The notes under the pieces were generated by a model that did not search any database, had not been told where the DNA came from, and saw only the letters and a program-made list of their open reading frames with translations. The translations under genes and the position numbers were made by a program. Positions 1-7,918 of a DNA stretch of 64,000 bases are shown here, one piece after another. This stretch comes from Alphaproteobacteria bacterium. Its GTDB lineage: Bacteria; Pseudomonadota; Alphaproteobacteria; CAAHEQ01; UBA3637. The stretch covers positions 1 to 64,000 of the forward strand of contig JAFTTR010000022.1 of assembly GCA_017466695.1 (NCBI GenBank), read 5' to 3'. Position 1 is the first letter of the stretch. Every line of letters starts with the position of its first letter.

Positions 1-2
1 AA

Positions 3-266
3 TTAGCGTCAGAAGTTTTAAAAAAAGGGTATAGTGTTCGACAAACAGAAAAATTAGCTTCCAAAAAGACTTCTTCTAAGTCAAAACCCAAACAAGAAAA
101 AGATGGGGATATTTTAACATTAGAAGAAGAATTAAGCAGTGTGTTAAATACATCTGTTTCTATCAAATGGAATGGGTTAACAGGTTCTGTTGTTATTTCA
201 GGACTTGATCTTGATAAATTAGATTTAATTTTACAAAGGTTAAGTTTAGGAGGCCCAATTGATTAA
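3..266 (+). CDS. parB: ParB, C-terminal fragment (gene runs off the left edge)
   Basis: The first reading frame is open from the window edge and encodes 87 residues. It begins with a segment reading SVRQTEKLA, the linker that follows the helix-turn-helix of ParB/Spo0J proteins, and ends with a short acidic-hydrophobic domain matching the ParB C-terminal dimerisation region. ParB is the CTPase clamp that loads on parS and partitions the chromosome with ParA. The identification is strongly supported by parS palindromes immediately downstream. Upstream domains, presumably with parA before them, lie outside the window. An intrinsic terminator overlaps the stop codon. Confidence 0.9.
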   Translation, partial: LASEVLKKGYSVRQTEKLASKKTSSKSKPKQEKDGDILTLEEELSSVLNTSVSIKWNGLTGSVVISGLDLDKLDLILQRLSLGGPID

Positions 267-290
267 AAAGAGCGAGTAATCGCTCTTTTA
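266..290 (+). terminator. Intrinsic terminator of parB
   Basis: A 10-bp perfect stem (arms 266-275 and 280-289) with a GTAA loop and T-rich 3' arm starts at the parB stop codon. Confidence 0.85.
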
Positions 291-293
291 TTT

Positions 294-309
294 TGTTTCA
301 CGTGAAACA
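294..309. promoter_or_regulatory. parS site 1
   Basis: Exact 16-bp palindrome TGTTTCACGTGAAACA, the canonical chromosomal parS sequence bound by ParB. It lies 27 bp after parB in the 362-bp gene-free gap 267-628, which holds four parS sites and two terminators and no visible gene. Confidence 0.95.
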
Positions 310-328
310 AAATAAAAGAAAATAACAT

Positions 329-344
329 TGTTCCACGTGAAACA
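329..344. promoter_or_regulatory. parS site 2
   Basis: TGTTCCACGTGAAACA, one substitution from the canonical parS palindrome; 35 bp from site 1, measured start to start. Confidence 0.9.
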
Positions 345-373
345 TTTATCATATTTCTTAATAAAAAAAAGAA

Positions 374-389
374 TGTTTCACGTGGAACA
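374..389. promoter_or_regulatory. parS site 3 inside a longer hairpin
   Basis: TGTTTCACGTGGAACA, one substitution from canonical parS. The palindrome continues outward on both sides through GAA/TTC and A/T runs to about 363-398, so the DNA also reads as a terminator-like hairpin on both strands. Confidence 0.9.
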
Positions 390-541
390 TTCTTTTTTTA
401 CCCCTAAAATAACATTTATTTTATAAGAAGAGTGCTTTATTTGTACTTAAATTTATATTAAAAAAAACAAAAGTTTTTTGCTTGAAAAATATTTAGTTTA
501 ATAATAGATTGTTTATTAATATTTTTTGTTTTTGATATTAT

Positions 542-557
542 TGTTTCACGTGAAACA
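542..557. promoter_or_regulatory. parS site 4
   Basis: Exact TGTTTCACGTGAAACA palindrome, 72 bp before the end of gatB. Fourth parS within 265 bp. Confidence 0.95.
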
Positions 558-573
558 ATATTTTTTATAATAA

Positions 574-603
574 AAAACCCATCAACTAAATGATGGGTTT
601 TAA
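574..603. terminator. Bidirectional intrinsic terminator after gatB
   Basis: An 11-bp perfect stem (574-584 with 591-601), 6-nt loop, A-run on one side and T-run on the other. It ends gatB on the minus strand and could also stop rightward transcription. Confidence 0.8.
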
Positions 604-628
604 TGTTAAATAAAAAGCGTTTTAAAGC

Positions 629-2083
629 TTATTCAGCAAGTTTCTTATCTAAAAGTTGGTTAGCTAGTGCAGGGTTTACTTTCCCTTGTGAGGCTTTCAT
701 TATTTGTCCTACAAACCAGCCTTTTAATTTATCCTTTCCTGCTTTGATTTCAGCAACTTTATCTTGATTGTTTGATAAAATCTCTGCAATCATTGCTTCA
801 ATAGCTCCTGTATCAGAAACTTGTTTTAAACCTTTTTCTTCAACAATTATTGATGGTTCTTTTCCAGTTTCAATCATAATTTCAAAAACTTCTTTTGCAA
901 TTTTACCTGAAATAGTTCCATCGTTAATAAGCCCAACCAGAGCACCTAAGTTTTGAGCTGAAACAGGACTTTCTGTTATATTTTTATTTGTTTTATTTAA
1001 ATAACCAAATAAATCACCCATAATCCAGTTTGCAACTTTTTTAGGGTCTTGATTTTGACTAGCTGTTTCAAAATAAAGAGCTGTTTCTTTATCAGCAATT
1101 AAAACACTCGCGTCATAAGGTGTGAGTCCTAATTCTTCGATGTAACGTTTTTTCTTTGCTGCAGGCAGTTCTGGTAAATTGTTTTTAATGTTTTCAATAT
1201 ATTCATCTGTGAGAATGACTGGAAGCAAGTCAGGATCTGGGAAGTATCTGTAATCATTAGCATTTTCCTTAGAACGCATAGGTCTTGTTTCCATATTTAC
1301 TGAGTCAAAAAGCCTTGTTTCTTGTGTAAATGTTTGTCCTGCTTCATACAATTCAATTTGACGATTTGCTTCAATTTCAATTGCTTGCATGACAAAACGA
1401 ACAGAGTTTACGTTTTTAACTTCAACCCGTTGTCTGAGTTCAGTTGAGCCAACTGGACGAACAGAAATGTTAACATCGCAACGCATAGAACCTTCGTCCA
1501 TATTGCCATCACATGTTCCTAAGGCTCTCACAATCGCTCTTAATTGACGTAAATATTCACCAGCTTCTTCTGGAGAATGCATATCTGGTTTGGATACAAT
1601 TTCCATTAAACCAACACCAGCTCTATTCAAGTCAATAAATGATTTTGATGGATGCATATCGTGAATAGATTTACCAGCGTCTTGTTCAAGATGGAGTCGT
1701 TCTACACCAATTTTTCTCGTTCCTTCTGAGGTTGTAACTTCGATATAGCCCTCTCCAACAATTGGATGGTAAAGTTGACTGATTTGATATCCTTGAGGTA
1801 AATCTGCATAAAAATAGTTTTTACGGTCAAAACGAGAGTATTTGTTAATAACAGCATTTAATCCTAATCCTGTTTTAAAACATTGTTCAATACATTTTTC
1901 ATTCACAACAGGCAACATTCCAGGGAATGCAGCATCAATAAATGAAACATGTGTGTTTTGTTCGGCTCCAAAAGTTGCAGAAGCGCCTGAGAATACTTTT
2001 GAATTTGAAATAATTTGGCAGTGAACTTCTAAACCAATCACCAATTCCCAATCTGTTGTATTTCCTTTGATAATATAGGTCAT
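629..2083 (-). CDS. gatB: Asp/Glu-tRNA(Asn/Gln) amidotransferase subunit B
   Basis: GatB (484 aa) holds the kinase part of GatCAB. It phosphorylates Glu-tRNA(Gln) or Asp-tRNA(Asn) and transfers ammonia from GatA to make Gln-tRNA(Gln) or Asn-tRNA(Asn). Visible signatures are [10 protein letters not shown] near residue 12, [15 protein letters not shown] at 152-166 and [11 protein letters not shown] at 278-288, followed by a C-terminal tRNA-binding YqeY-like tail. Length matches the family. The ATG lies 4 bp after the gatA stop, so it is the last gene of a gatC-gatA-gatB operon read leftward. A terminator follows. Confidence 0.97.
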   Translation of the reverse strand: MTYIIKGNTTDWELVIGLEVHCQIISNSKVFSGASATFGAEQNTHVSFIDAAFPGMLPVVNEKCIEQCFKTGLGLNAVINKYSRFDRKNYFYADLPQGYQISQLYHPIVGEGYIEVTTSEGTRKIGVERLHLEQDAGKSIHDMHPSKSFIDLNRAGVGLMEIVSKPDMHSPEEAGEYLRQLRAIVRALGTCDGNMDEGSMRCDVNISVRPVGSTELRQRVEVKNVNSVRFVMQAIEIEANRQIELYEAGQTFTQETRLFDSVNMETRPMRSKENANDYRYFPDPDLLPVILTDEYIENIKNNLPELPAAKKKRYIEELGLTPYDASVLIADKETALYFETASQNQDPKKVANWIMGDLFGYLNKTNKNITESPVSAQNLGALVGLINDGTISGKIAKEVFEIMIETGKEPSIIVEEKGLKQVSDTGAIEAMIAEILSNNQDKVAEIKAGKDKLKGWFVGQIMKASQGKVNPALANQLLDKKLAE

Positions 2084-2087
2084 AATC

Positions 2088-3572
2088 TTATCCTTTCACA
2101 TGGTGTGGTTTTTTATCAAACCCAGCTAATGATTCTAAAACACCTGAAACTTTAAATACGGTGTTTTCATCAAAATGTTTGCCTATAACTTGCAACCCAA
2201 TTGGCAAGCCATTTTTAGCAATTGTAATTGGTAAGGCTAAAGATGGTACACCAGCTAATGAAGCAGGAGTTGTAAATACATCACCAAGATATGTATCCAC
2301 AGGGCTCATGTTTTGCATAGCTTCATATGAAAGTGCTGTTGAAGGAGCTGCTGGTGCTAGAATAGCATCAACAGATTCAAAAGCAGTGATAAAATCGTTA
2401 TAAATCAATCGTCTAACACGTTGAGCACGTGTATAATAGGCGTCGTAGAAGCCAGCTGATAACACAAAAGTGCCTAATAGTATTCGGCGAACGACCTCAG
2501 GGCCAAATCCATCTGTTCTTGTGTTTTCATACATTTCATCTAAAGAAGAGCCATCAACTCTTGTTGTGTAACGAACACCGTCATATCTAGCAAGATTTGA
2601 TGAAGCTTCAGCACAGGCAATAATGTAATAGACTGGTAAAGCATACTTTGTATGTGGAAGTGAAATTTCAACGATTTCAGCGCCAGCATTTTTAAGAAGC
2701 TCAATCCCTTTGTCCCATGCAGCTGCAATCTCTGGATTTAAGTCATTGGAACGATATTCTTTTGGAATACCAATCTTTTTGCCTTTAATATCACCTGTTA
2801 GTGCTGCTGTATAATCTGGAACGGGTGTATTAACAACAGTTGAATCTTTTGGATCATGTCCAGCCATTTCACGAAGGAGAAGCGCACAATCTTCAACAGA
2901 ACGAGCCATAGGACCTGCTTGGTCTAAAGAAGATGAGAATGCCACAATCCCATATCTTGAACAACGGCCATATGTTGGTTTAATCCCTGTGATACCACAA
3001 AATGAAGCAGGTTGACGAATGGAGCCACCTGTATCAGATCCTGTGGCCCCCATACAAAGGCCAGCACTAACTGCTGCAGCTGAACCTCCAGAAGATCCAC
3101 CAGGAACTAAGTTATATTCACCATTTTCATCTGTCCAAGGGTTTTTAGTTACACCAAAATAGCTGGTCATTGTTGAACCACCCATAGCAAATTGGTCAGT
3201 GTTGACTTTTCCAAGCATAACTGTACCGGCATCTTTTAAATTTTGTGTCACTGTTGATTCATATGGTGGTATAAAATTTGAAAGAATTTTTGAAGCTGCA
3301 GTTGTTTTAATTCCCTTTGTGCAATACAGGTCTTTATTTGCAATAGGAATACCTTCTAATCTGCCAATTTTTTCACCAGAAGCTCTTTTTTTATCACTTA
3401 ATTGAGCCTGTTCTAATGCAATTTCAGGTGTTTCAGTAATGTAAGCATTTAAAAAACGAGCTTTTTCCATTTCTGCTAAATGAGCTTTTGTTAATTCAAC
3501 AGAAGAAATCTCTTTTTTATCAAGAAGTTTTAACGCTTCACTGATATGTAAATCTACTAAATTTGTTGTCAT
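2088..3572 (-). CDS. gatA: Asp/Glu-tRNA(Asn/Gln) amidotransferase subunit A
   Basis: GatA (494 aa) is the glutaminase subunit of GatCAB and releases ammonia from glutamine. It has the amidase-signature fold. The Ser-cisSer-Lys triad is visible as Lys80 (in IPIANKD), Ser160 (in GGSSGGS) and Ser184 (in GSDTGGS), with the same 24-residue spacing between the serines seen in characterised GatA. The gene starts 5 bp after gatC and ends 4 bp before gatB, so the three subunits are probably co-translated. Presence of GatCAB implies that Gln-tRNA and/or Asn-tRNA are made by the indirect route here. Confidence 0.97.
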   Translation of the reverse strand: MTTNLVDLHISEALKLLDKKEISSVELTKAHLAEMEKARFLNAYITETPEIALEQAQLSDKKRASGEKIGRLEGIPIANKDLYCTKGIKTTAASKILSNFIPPYESTVTQNLKDAGTVMLGKVNTDQFAMGGSTMTSYFGVTKNPWTDENGEYNLVPGGSSGGSAAAVSAGLCMGATGSDTGGSIRQPASFCGITGIKPTYGRCSRYGIVAFSSSLDQAGPMARSVEDCALLLREMAGHDPKDSTVVNTPVPDYTAALTGDIKGKKIGIPKEYRSNDLNPEIAAAWDKGIELLKNAGAEIVEISLPHTKYALPVYYIIACAEASSNLARYDGVRYTTRVDGSSLDEMYENTRTDGFGPEVVRRILLGTFVLSAGFYDAYYTRAQRVRRLIYNDFITAFESVDAILAPAAPSTALSYEAMQNMSPVDTYLGDVFTTPASLAGVPSLALPITIAKNGLPIGLQVIGKHFDENTVFKVSGVLESLAGFDKKPHHVKG

Positions 3573-3577
3573 AAAAA

Positions 3578-3865
3578 TTACTCCACCATTTTAGGTACAA
3601 CATAAAAACCGTGAGCTGATTCTGGGGCATTTGCCATAAGCTCATTTTGTAATTCGCCAGTTGTAACTTCATCTTTTCTAAATTGAGGTTCTTGCATTGA
3701 AACACTTACAAGAGGTTCAATGTTATCAACATTAACTTCTTTTAATTCTTCGACCCAATTTAAAATACTGTTAATATCTTTTGTGAATTTTTCTTCTTGC
3801 TCAGCAGGAAAATGTAACCGAGCTAATTTTGAAATATTTTTGATTGTTGTTTCGTTAAAACTCAT
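3578..3865 (-). CDS. gatC: Asp/Glu-tRNA(Asn/Gln) amidotransferase subunit C
   Basis: GatC (95 aa) is the small subunit that wraps around and stabilises the GatA-GatB pair. Typical features are the N-terminal [14 protein letters not shown] helix, a [16 protein letters not shown] segment and a C-terminal FYVVPKMVE motif. It is the first gene of the gatCAB operon, preceded by an AAAGAGAG ribosome-binding site. The 205-bp gap to the divergent virB3-like gene must contain both promoters, but no strong consensus pair stands out. Confidence 0.95.
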   Translation of the reverse strand: MSFNETTIKNISKLARLHFPAEQEEKFTKDINSILNWVEELKEVNVDNIEPLVSVSMQEPQFRKDEVTTGELQNELMANAPESAHGFYVVPKMVE

Positions 3866-4070
3866 TTTTAACTCTCTTTGTTATTAGTTAACTTTTTTAT
3901 GGTTTTTCAGGGGTTAAAATGCACTTTTTTTGCTTAAAAGTCAAGAAAAATATAAAAAACATACATTTAAAAAACGTTTTGATTCTTTTTATAAAATCTT
4001 TTTTGTTAATAGTTTTTTAATTTGTTGTATAATATAATAAAATAGAGTATATATTGTATAGGGGGTTGAT

Positions 4071-4361
4071 ATGAGAGAGCCGATTTTAAAAGCTGTTGCA
4101 ATGCCACCACGTGTCTTTTGGGCGCCAATGTATCCTGCTGTGGTTAATTTCTCTATCCAAATGGGTATAATGTGTGTGTGTACAGCAACGTTTAATATGA
4201 ATCCAATTTATTTTATTGGAACAATTGCTGTATCTCATGCAATAATAGCAGCTTATTCTGTTCGGGAACCTCATTTATCAAAGATGATGTTGACGTTTGG
4301 TCCTATGGCAACACCTTCAAAAAATGTATACAAAGATAAAGGAAACAAACTTGCTCCATAA
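4071..4361 (+). CDS. VirB3-like type IV secretion membrane protein
   Basis: A 96-residue protein with two hydrophobic segments (about residues 22-40 and 46-62) and a conserved-looking VREPHL segment after the second. Size, topology and position directly before a VirB4 ATPase match VirB3/TrbD-type inner-membrane proteins of type IV secretion systems, which partner VirB4. The start follows a strong AGGGGG ribosome-binding site. The virB4-like start is 12 bp downstream, so they form one operon. VirB3 families are poorly conserved, so the call rests on context as much as on sequence. Confidence 0.75.
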   Translation: MREPILKAVAMPPRVFWAPMYPAVVNFSIQMGIMCVCTATFNMNPIYFIGTIAVSHAIIAAYSVREPHLSKMMLTFGPMATPSKNVYKDKGNKLAP

Positions 4362-4373
4362 GGAAAATCAAAA

Positions 4374-6818
4374 ATGAATGATATCCATTTTGACATGAAT
4401 GTTTTTGACCTATTAGCTCAGGGGTCATCCTCTTTTTCAACATTAGTTGCTTTAATAGGTGTTTGTGCAGCTATGTTTATTATGTCTGTTTTTGTGACAA
4501 AATTAGGGGATATTATTTTACCAAAACCAAGAGAAACAAGGGTTTCTGATTTTTTGCCTTTTAGCAGATTAGATGCTGATGGGGCAACAATTCACTTAAA
4601 AAATGGCTCATTAGCACGTGTGTTTGAAGTGCGTGGTGCAGATACAACACTTTTAACGGGTCCGGAACGTTTAGCTTTGGCTCAAGCGAGAAAACAGTGG
4701 ATTGACTCTATGGCTTCTTTAGAAGTTGTTTCCAGAGTTATTACAATTCGTGAACGTATTTCCTTAAATGACATGGGAGAGCATCGAGATAGTAAATTAC
4801 TTAAAAGAGTGTCAAAAAAATGGATGGAAAATATGCAGCGTGTTTTTAGAAATAAACACTATATTGTTATTTCCATCAACGATCGAAAAAATGCAATGGA
4901 TGATTTGCAACAAGCTACTTTGGCATTAACCTCTATTTTAGATGTTTATGAACCGGTTTTAATTTCTGAAAAAACACCTCACAAACATAATGACAAAAGC
5001 CCTTTTTGGCTTTTTGCTCAATTAGCAAGTCCATTATCTGTACCCCAACCTCGTATTGGAGGAGAAGATGGTGATACGCTGAATGCATTATTAACTGCTG
5101 ATTACATTCATTTTACAAAAGATGATGGTATTATTAAATTTTTCTCAGGGGATATTGTAAAATATGGTATTTGTATCGGTATTCGCAAACCTGGGGATTT
5201 TATGGATGAACAAATGATTGCTGATATTATCAGTATTGATTGTGAAGTAACATTGTTGCACAACATTAAAGCAATCCCTATGATTAAAGCGAATATGCTT
5301 TTGATGCAACAACGAAGAATGGCATGGTTAACTACGTTTTCAACAAACGTTCAAGCTCAATATAATACAGCGCTCGAGTGGATGGATCAATCGGATGCTG
5401 ATGGTCAAACATTAAATGAATATGCAATGACAGTCTTTATCTTTGGTGAATCAAAAGAAGAATTAAAATTTGGACAAGAAGAGATTGAAAAAATCTGTCG
5501 TTTGCATAATGTAACACCTGTGCGTGAAGGATGGGCAGCTCAAGCAACATTTTTTGCTCAGTTCCCAACATATGAAATTTATCCCAGAACATTTTTGTAT
5601 TTGTCACGGGTTGTGGCATGCGCTGTTTGTATTGATAAAACAGCTGAAGGACGTAGAAAATCTGACTGGGGTCCAATGCCTTTATCCTATTTTAGAACGA
5701 TTACAGGAACAGCTTATGCGTTCCAATTCCACGTTTCTGAAGAACAATATGCTGTGGCCCATACGGCTTTAATTGGTCCAACAGGTCAAGGTAAAACAAC
5801 TTTATTCTCCTTCCTTGCTGGTCAATCTATGCGTATTCCTGATTTGAGAACGTACTTCTTTGATAGAAATAATGGTGCTAAGGTTTTTGCGTTGATGCAA
5901 GGGGCTCCTTATGTGCGTTTTGATGGAGGGGAGGAGTCTGTATCATTAAATCCTTTTGCTGTTCCAGATTCATCAGATACACGTGCCTTTTTAAGAACAT
6001 GGATGCGTGATATTACAGGTGGAACAGATGCTATTTCAGAGCAGGAAATTGCGCGTGCTGTGACAACTGCTTTTGAATATTTAAGACCAGATGAACGGTT
6101 ATTGAAAAATTTATATAAAAGTTGTTTTGCTCCAAATGGATATATGCGAAGAGAGTTATTTAGATGGGTTAATGACGATCAATACGGTCGTGTTTTTAAC
6201 TCTTTATCTGATAATTTGGATTTATCTAGCAGATATATGGCTTTTGATTTTACAACAATATTCCAAGATAGTGTTTTAGCACCAGCTGTTATTAGTTATG
6301 TCATGTATCGTATTCAAACACTTTCAACGGTTATGGGTACACCTAGTTTGATTATGATAGACGAAACAGCTCCAATGTTAGAGCATCCTATGTTTAAAGA
6401 TAGCTTTATTGTTGGTCTTCGTGAAGGCCGTAAAAAACGTCAAGCATATTTATGTGCTTTTCAACAGCCAAGATTTTTAGATGATAATGGGTTAGGGGAT
6501 GTTATTCGTGGTCAATGCCAAACAGTTATTTTCTTTAGAAACCCACAAGCAAATCCTTCGGACTATGCGACATGGAATTTAACGCCTAGAGAAATGAATT
6601 TTATTTTAGGAAAAGAATTTGCTGATAGAAAATATGCTATTTTAGTCTCACGTCCAGCTATTCATGAATCTGTTATTTTAGATGTTGATTTGAGTGGGCT
6701 AGGACCATTATTAAAAATACATTCTTCTGGGAATAAGAGTGTTATTTTAGCTGAAAGATTGGCTAAGCAAGTTCAAGATACGGATGCTTTGGTTCAAGCG
6801 TATTTGGAACAGGCATAA
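4374..6818 (+). CDS. VirB4-family type IV secretion ATPase
   Basis: An 814-residue protein of the VirB4/TrbE/CagE family, hexameric ATPases that power pilus assembly and substrate transfer at the inner membrane. There is a hydrophobic segment at about 23-45. The C-terminal motor domain has Walker A GPTGQGKTT at 468-476 and Walker B LIMIDE at 659-664, with a GQCQT arginine-finger-type region after it. Length is typical. Only a VirB3-like gene accompanies it; no virB6, B8, B9 or B10 follows. The gene ends in a long terminator hairpin and faces a DUF378 gene. Expressed from the virB3-like operon. Confidence 0.9.
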   Translation: MNDIHFDMNVFDLLAQGSSSFSTLVALIGVCAAMFIMSVFVTKLGDIILPKPRETRVSDFLPFSRLDADGATIHLKNGSLARVFEVRGADTTLLTGPERLALAQARKQWIDSMASLEVVSRVITIRERISLNDMGEHRDSKLLKRVSKKWMENMQRVFRNKHYIVISINDRKNAMDDLQQATLALTSILDVYEPVLISEKTPHKHNDKSPFWLFAQLASPLSVPQPRIGGEDGDTLNALLTADYIHFTKDDGIIKFFSGDIVKYGICIGIRKPGDFMDEQMIADIISIDCEVTLLHNIKAIPMIKANMLLMQQRRMAWLTTFSTNVQAQYNTALEWMDQSDADGQTLNEYAMTVFIFGESKEELKFGQEEIEKICRLHNVTPVREGWAAQATFFAQFPTYEIYPRTFLYLSRVVACAVCIDKTAEGRRKSDWGPMPLSYFRTITGTAYAFQFHVSEEQYAVAHTALIGPTGQGKTTLFSFLAGQSMRIPDLRTYFFDRNNGAKVFALMQGAPYVRFDGGEESVSLNPFAVPDSSDTRAFLRTWMRDITGGTDAISEQEIARAVTTAFEYLRPDERLLKNLYKSCFAPNGYMRRELFRWVNDDQYGRVFNSLSDNLDLSSRYMAFDFTTIFQDSVLAPAVISYVMYRIQTLSTVMGTPSLIMIDETAPMLEHPMFKDSFIVGLREGRKKRQAYLCAFQQPRFLDDNGLGDVIRGQCQTVIFFRNPQANPSDYATWNLTPREMNFILGKEFADRKYAILVSRPAIHESVILDVDLSGLGPLLKIHSSGNKSVILAERLAKQVQDTDALVQAYLEQA

Positions 6819-6821
6819 AAT

Positions 6822-6872
6822 AAAGCCTGATAAAATGATATCAATAAGTTTTGATATTGTTTATCAGGCTTT
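6822..6872. terminator. Bidirectional terminator between virB4-like and DUF378 genes
   Basis: Long hairpin with a 13-bp perfect outer stem (6822-6834 with 6860-6872) and an inner ATATCAA/TTGATAT pairing. It lies between two convergent genes. Confidence 0.8.
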
Positions 6873-6879
6873 AATATAT

Positions 6880-7086
6880 TTAATCTGCTAATTGTTTATA
6901 TTGTTTGATTGATAAAATAATAAGGGCAACACCACTTAATCCGACAAGTGCATAAATCAAACGAGAAACAATGCTCATGGGTCCAAAAATAGCAGCGATT
7001 AAGTCAAAACCAAAAAATCCAACTAATCCCCAGTTGAGTGCTCCAATTAAGCAGACAATGGCTAAAATTTTAATAAGTATTTGCAT
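6880..7086 (-). CDS. DUF378 family small membrane protein
   Basis: A 68-residue protein with two transmembrane segments. It carries the family hallmark IGALNWGLVGFFGFDLIAA followed by IFGPMS and a second hydrophobic helix, as in DUF378 proteins. Function is unknown for the family. A good ribosome-binding site (AGGAG, 8 bp before the ATG) supports the start. It is a single gene, convergent with the virB4-like gene. Confidence 0.85.
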   Translation of the reverse strand: MQILIKILAIVCLIGALNWGLVGFFGFDLIAAIFGPMSIVSRLIYALVGLSGVALIILSIKQYKQLAD

Positions 7087-7269
7087 GATTTTCTCCTTTT
7101 TCTAAGCAATAACCAAATAAGGCTTAGAATGTTTTTTTCAATATAAATATTTTTAATTTTTTTAAATATAAACGAAAGAATTGTTAAAAAGTGCAAAAAA
7201 TTTAAACTATAAGTTGTATTTTTTTATTAATAATGCTAAACATGTTTTATAAACAAGATGGGAGGTTTT

Positions 7270-7641
7270 ATGAATAATATAAATAAAATAGAATATGCTA
7301 TCCAAAATATGTATTTTTTTAAACAATTTCTTTCAAAAGAAGATTTTCAAGAGTTTTTAGAGGATTTTATTTTATTATATAAAAATAGAAATATATTTAA
7401 CGCTGAAAGCAATATTTATCGAGATATTATAACAGAAAAATATGAGGTTGAAATACAAGAAATTTATTTTGATAGTATTTATGAAACACCTAATTTTACC
7501 TTTAATAAAAGTGAAAAAAATGCCTCTTTTGAAGATGTTTATTTAGCATTTAAGCATCTTTATGGATTGATTCAGAAAAATCAATTTAAAGATGCTTTGG
7601 AGTTTTTTGATTTAATGCCAATCAGAGAATTTAAAAAATAA
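7270..7641 (+). CDS. Hypothetical protein, AT-rich gene
   Basis: The protein of 123 residues is not recognised. It is acidic and rich in Phe, Glu, Asn and Ile, with no signal peptide or membrane segment and no visible motif. I chose the ATG at 7270 because GGGAGG lies just before it; an in-frame ATG at 7258 would overlap that ribosome-binding site and add four residues. It stands alone after a 171-bp gap (7087-7257) with nothing else recognisable, and is convergent with the next gene, one base apart. Base composition is even more AT-rich than its neighbours. Confidence 0.6.
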   Translation: MNNINKIEYAIQNMYFFKQFLSKEDFQEFLEDFILLYKNRNIFNAESNIYRDIITEKYEVEIQEIYFDSIYETPNFTFNKSEKNASFEDVYLAFKHLYGLIQKNQFKDALEFFDLMPIREFKK

Positions 7642-7642
7642 T

Positions 7643-7918
7643 TTATTTTATTTCTGTGTAGTCAACATCGATAATATTATCTTCATTTTTTTGTGTTGAA
7701 GCTCTTTTTTTTGTGAAAATTTTTGGAGTAATTTTGATGTGGGCAAATCGAGAAATTTGTCCTGTCAAATATAAAATAAATAAAATCAAAATAACAGGTA
7801 TGGCAATATATGCTGCGATATAAATAAAAAAGATTAAAAAACCAAAAAAAAGAAGTAAAACAAATAAGTTAAAGCTTGAAAATAAAAGTGTAGCTATAAT
7901 TTGGTGAAATGGGATCAT
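7643..7918 (-). CDS. Small membrane protein downstream of mutS
   Basis: A 91-residue protein with two closely packed hydrophobic stretches (about residues 6-30 and 32-50) and a charged cytoplasmic tail ending in DVDYTEIK. No family recognised. Its ATG overlaps the mutS TGA stop (ATGA), so it is translationally coupled to mutS and shares its transcript. No functional link to mismatch repair can be read from the sequence. Confidence 0.7.
   Translation of the reverse strand: MIPFHQIIATLLFSSFNLFVLLLFFGFLIFFIYIAAYIAIPVILILFILYLTGQISRFAHIKITPKIFTKKRASTQKNEDNIIDVDYTEIK

Noticed and set aside
4086-4274. Minus-strand frame opposite the virB3-like gene
   Set aside because: Antisense shadow, rich in His, Cys and Asn, no ribosome-binding site.
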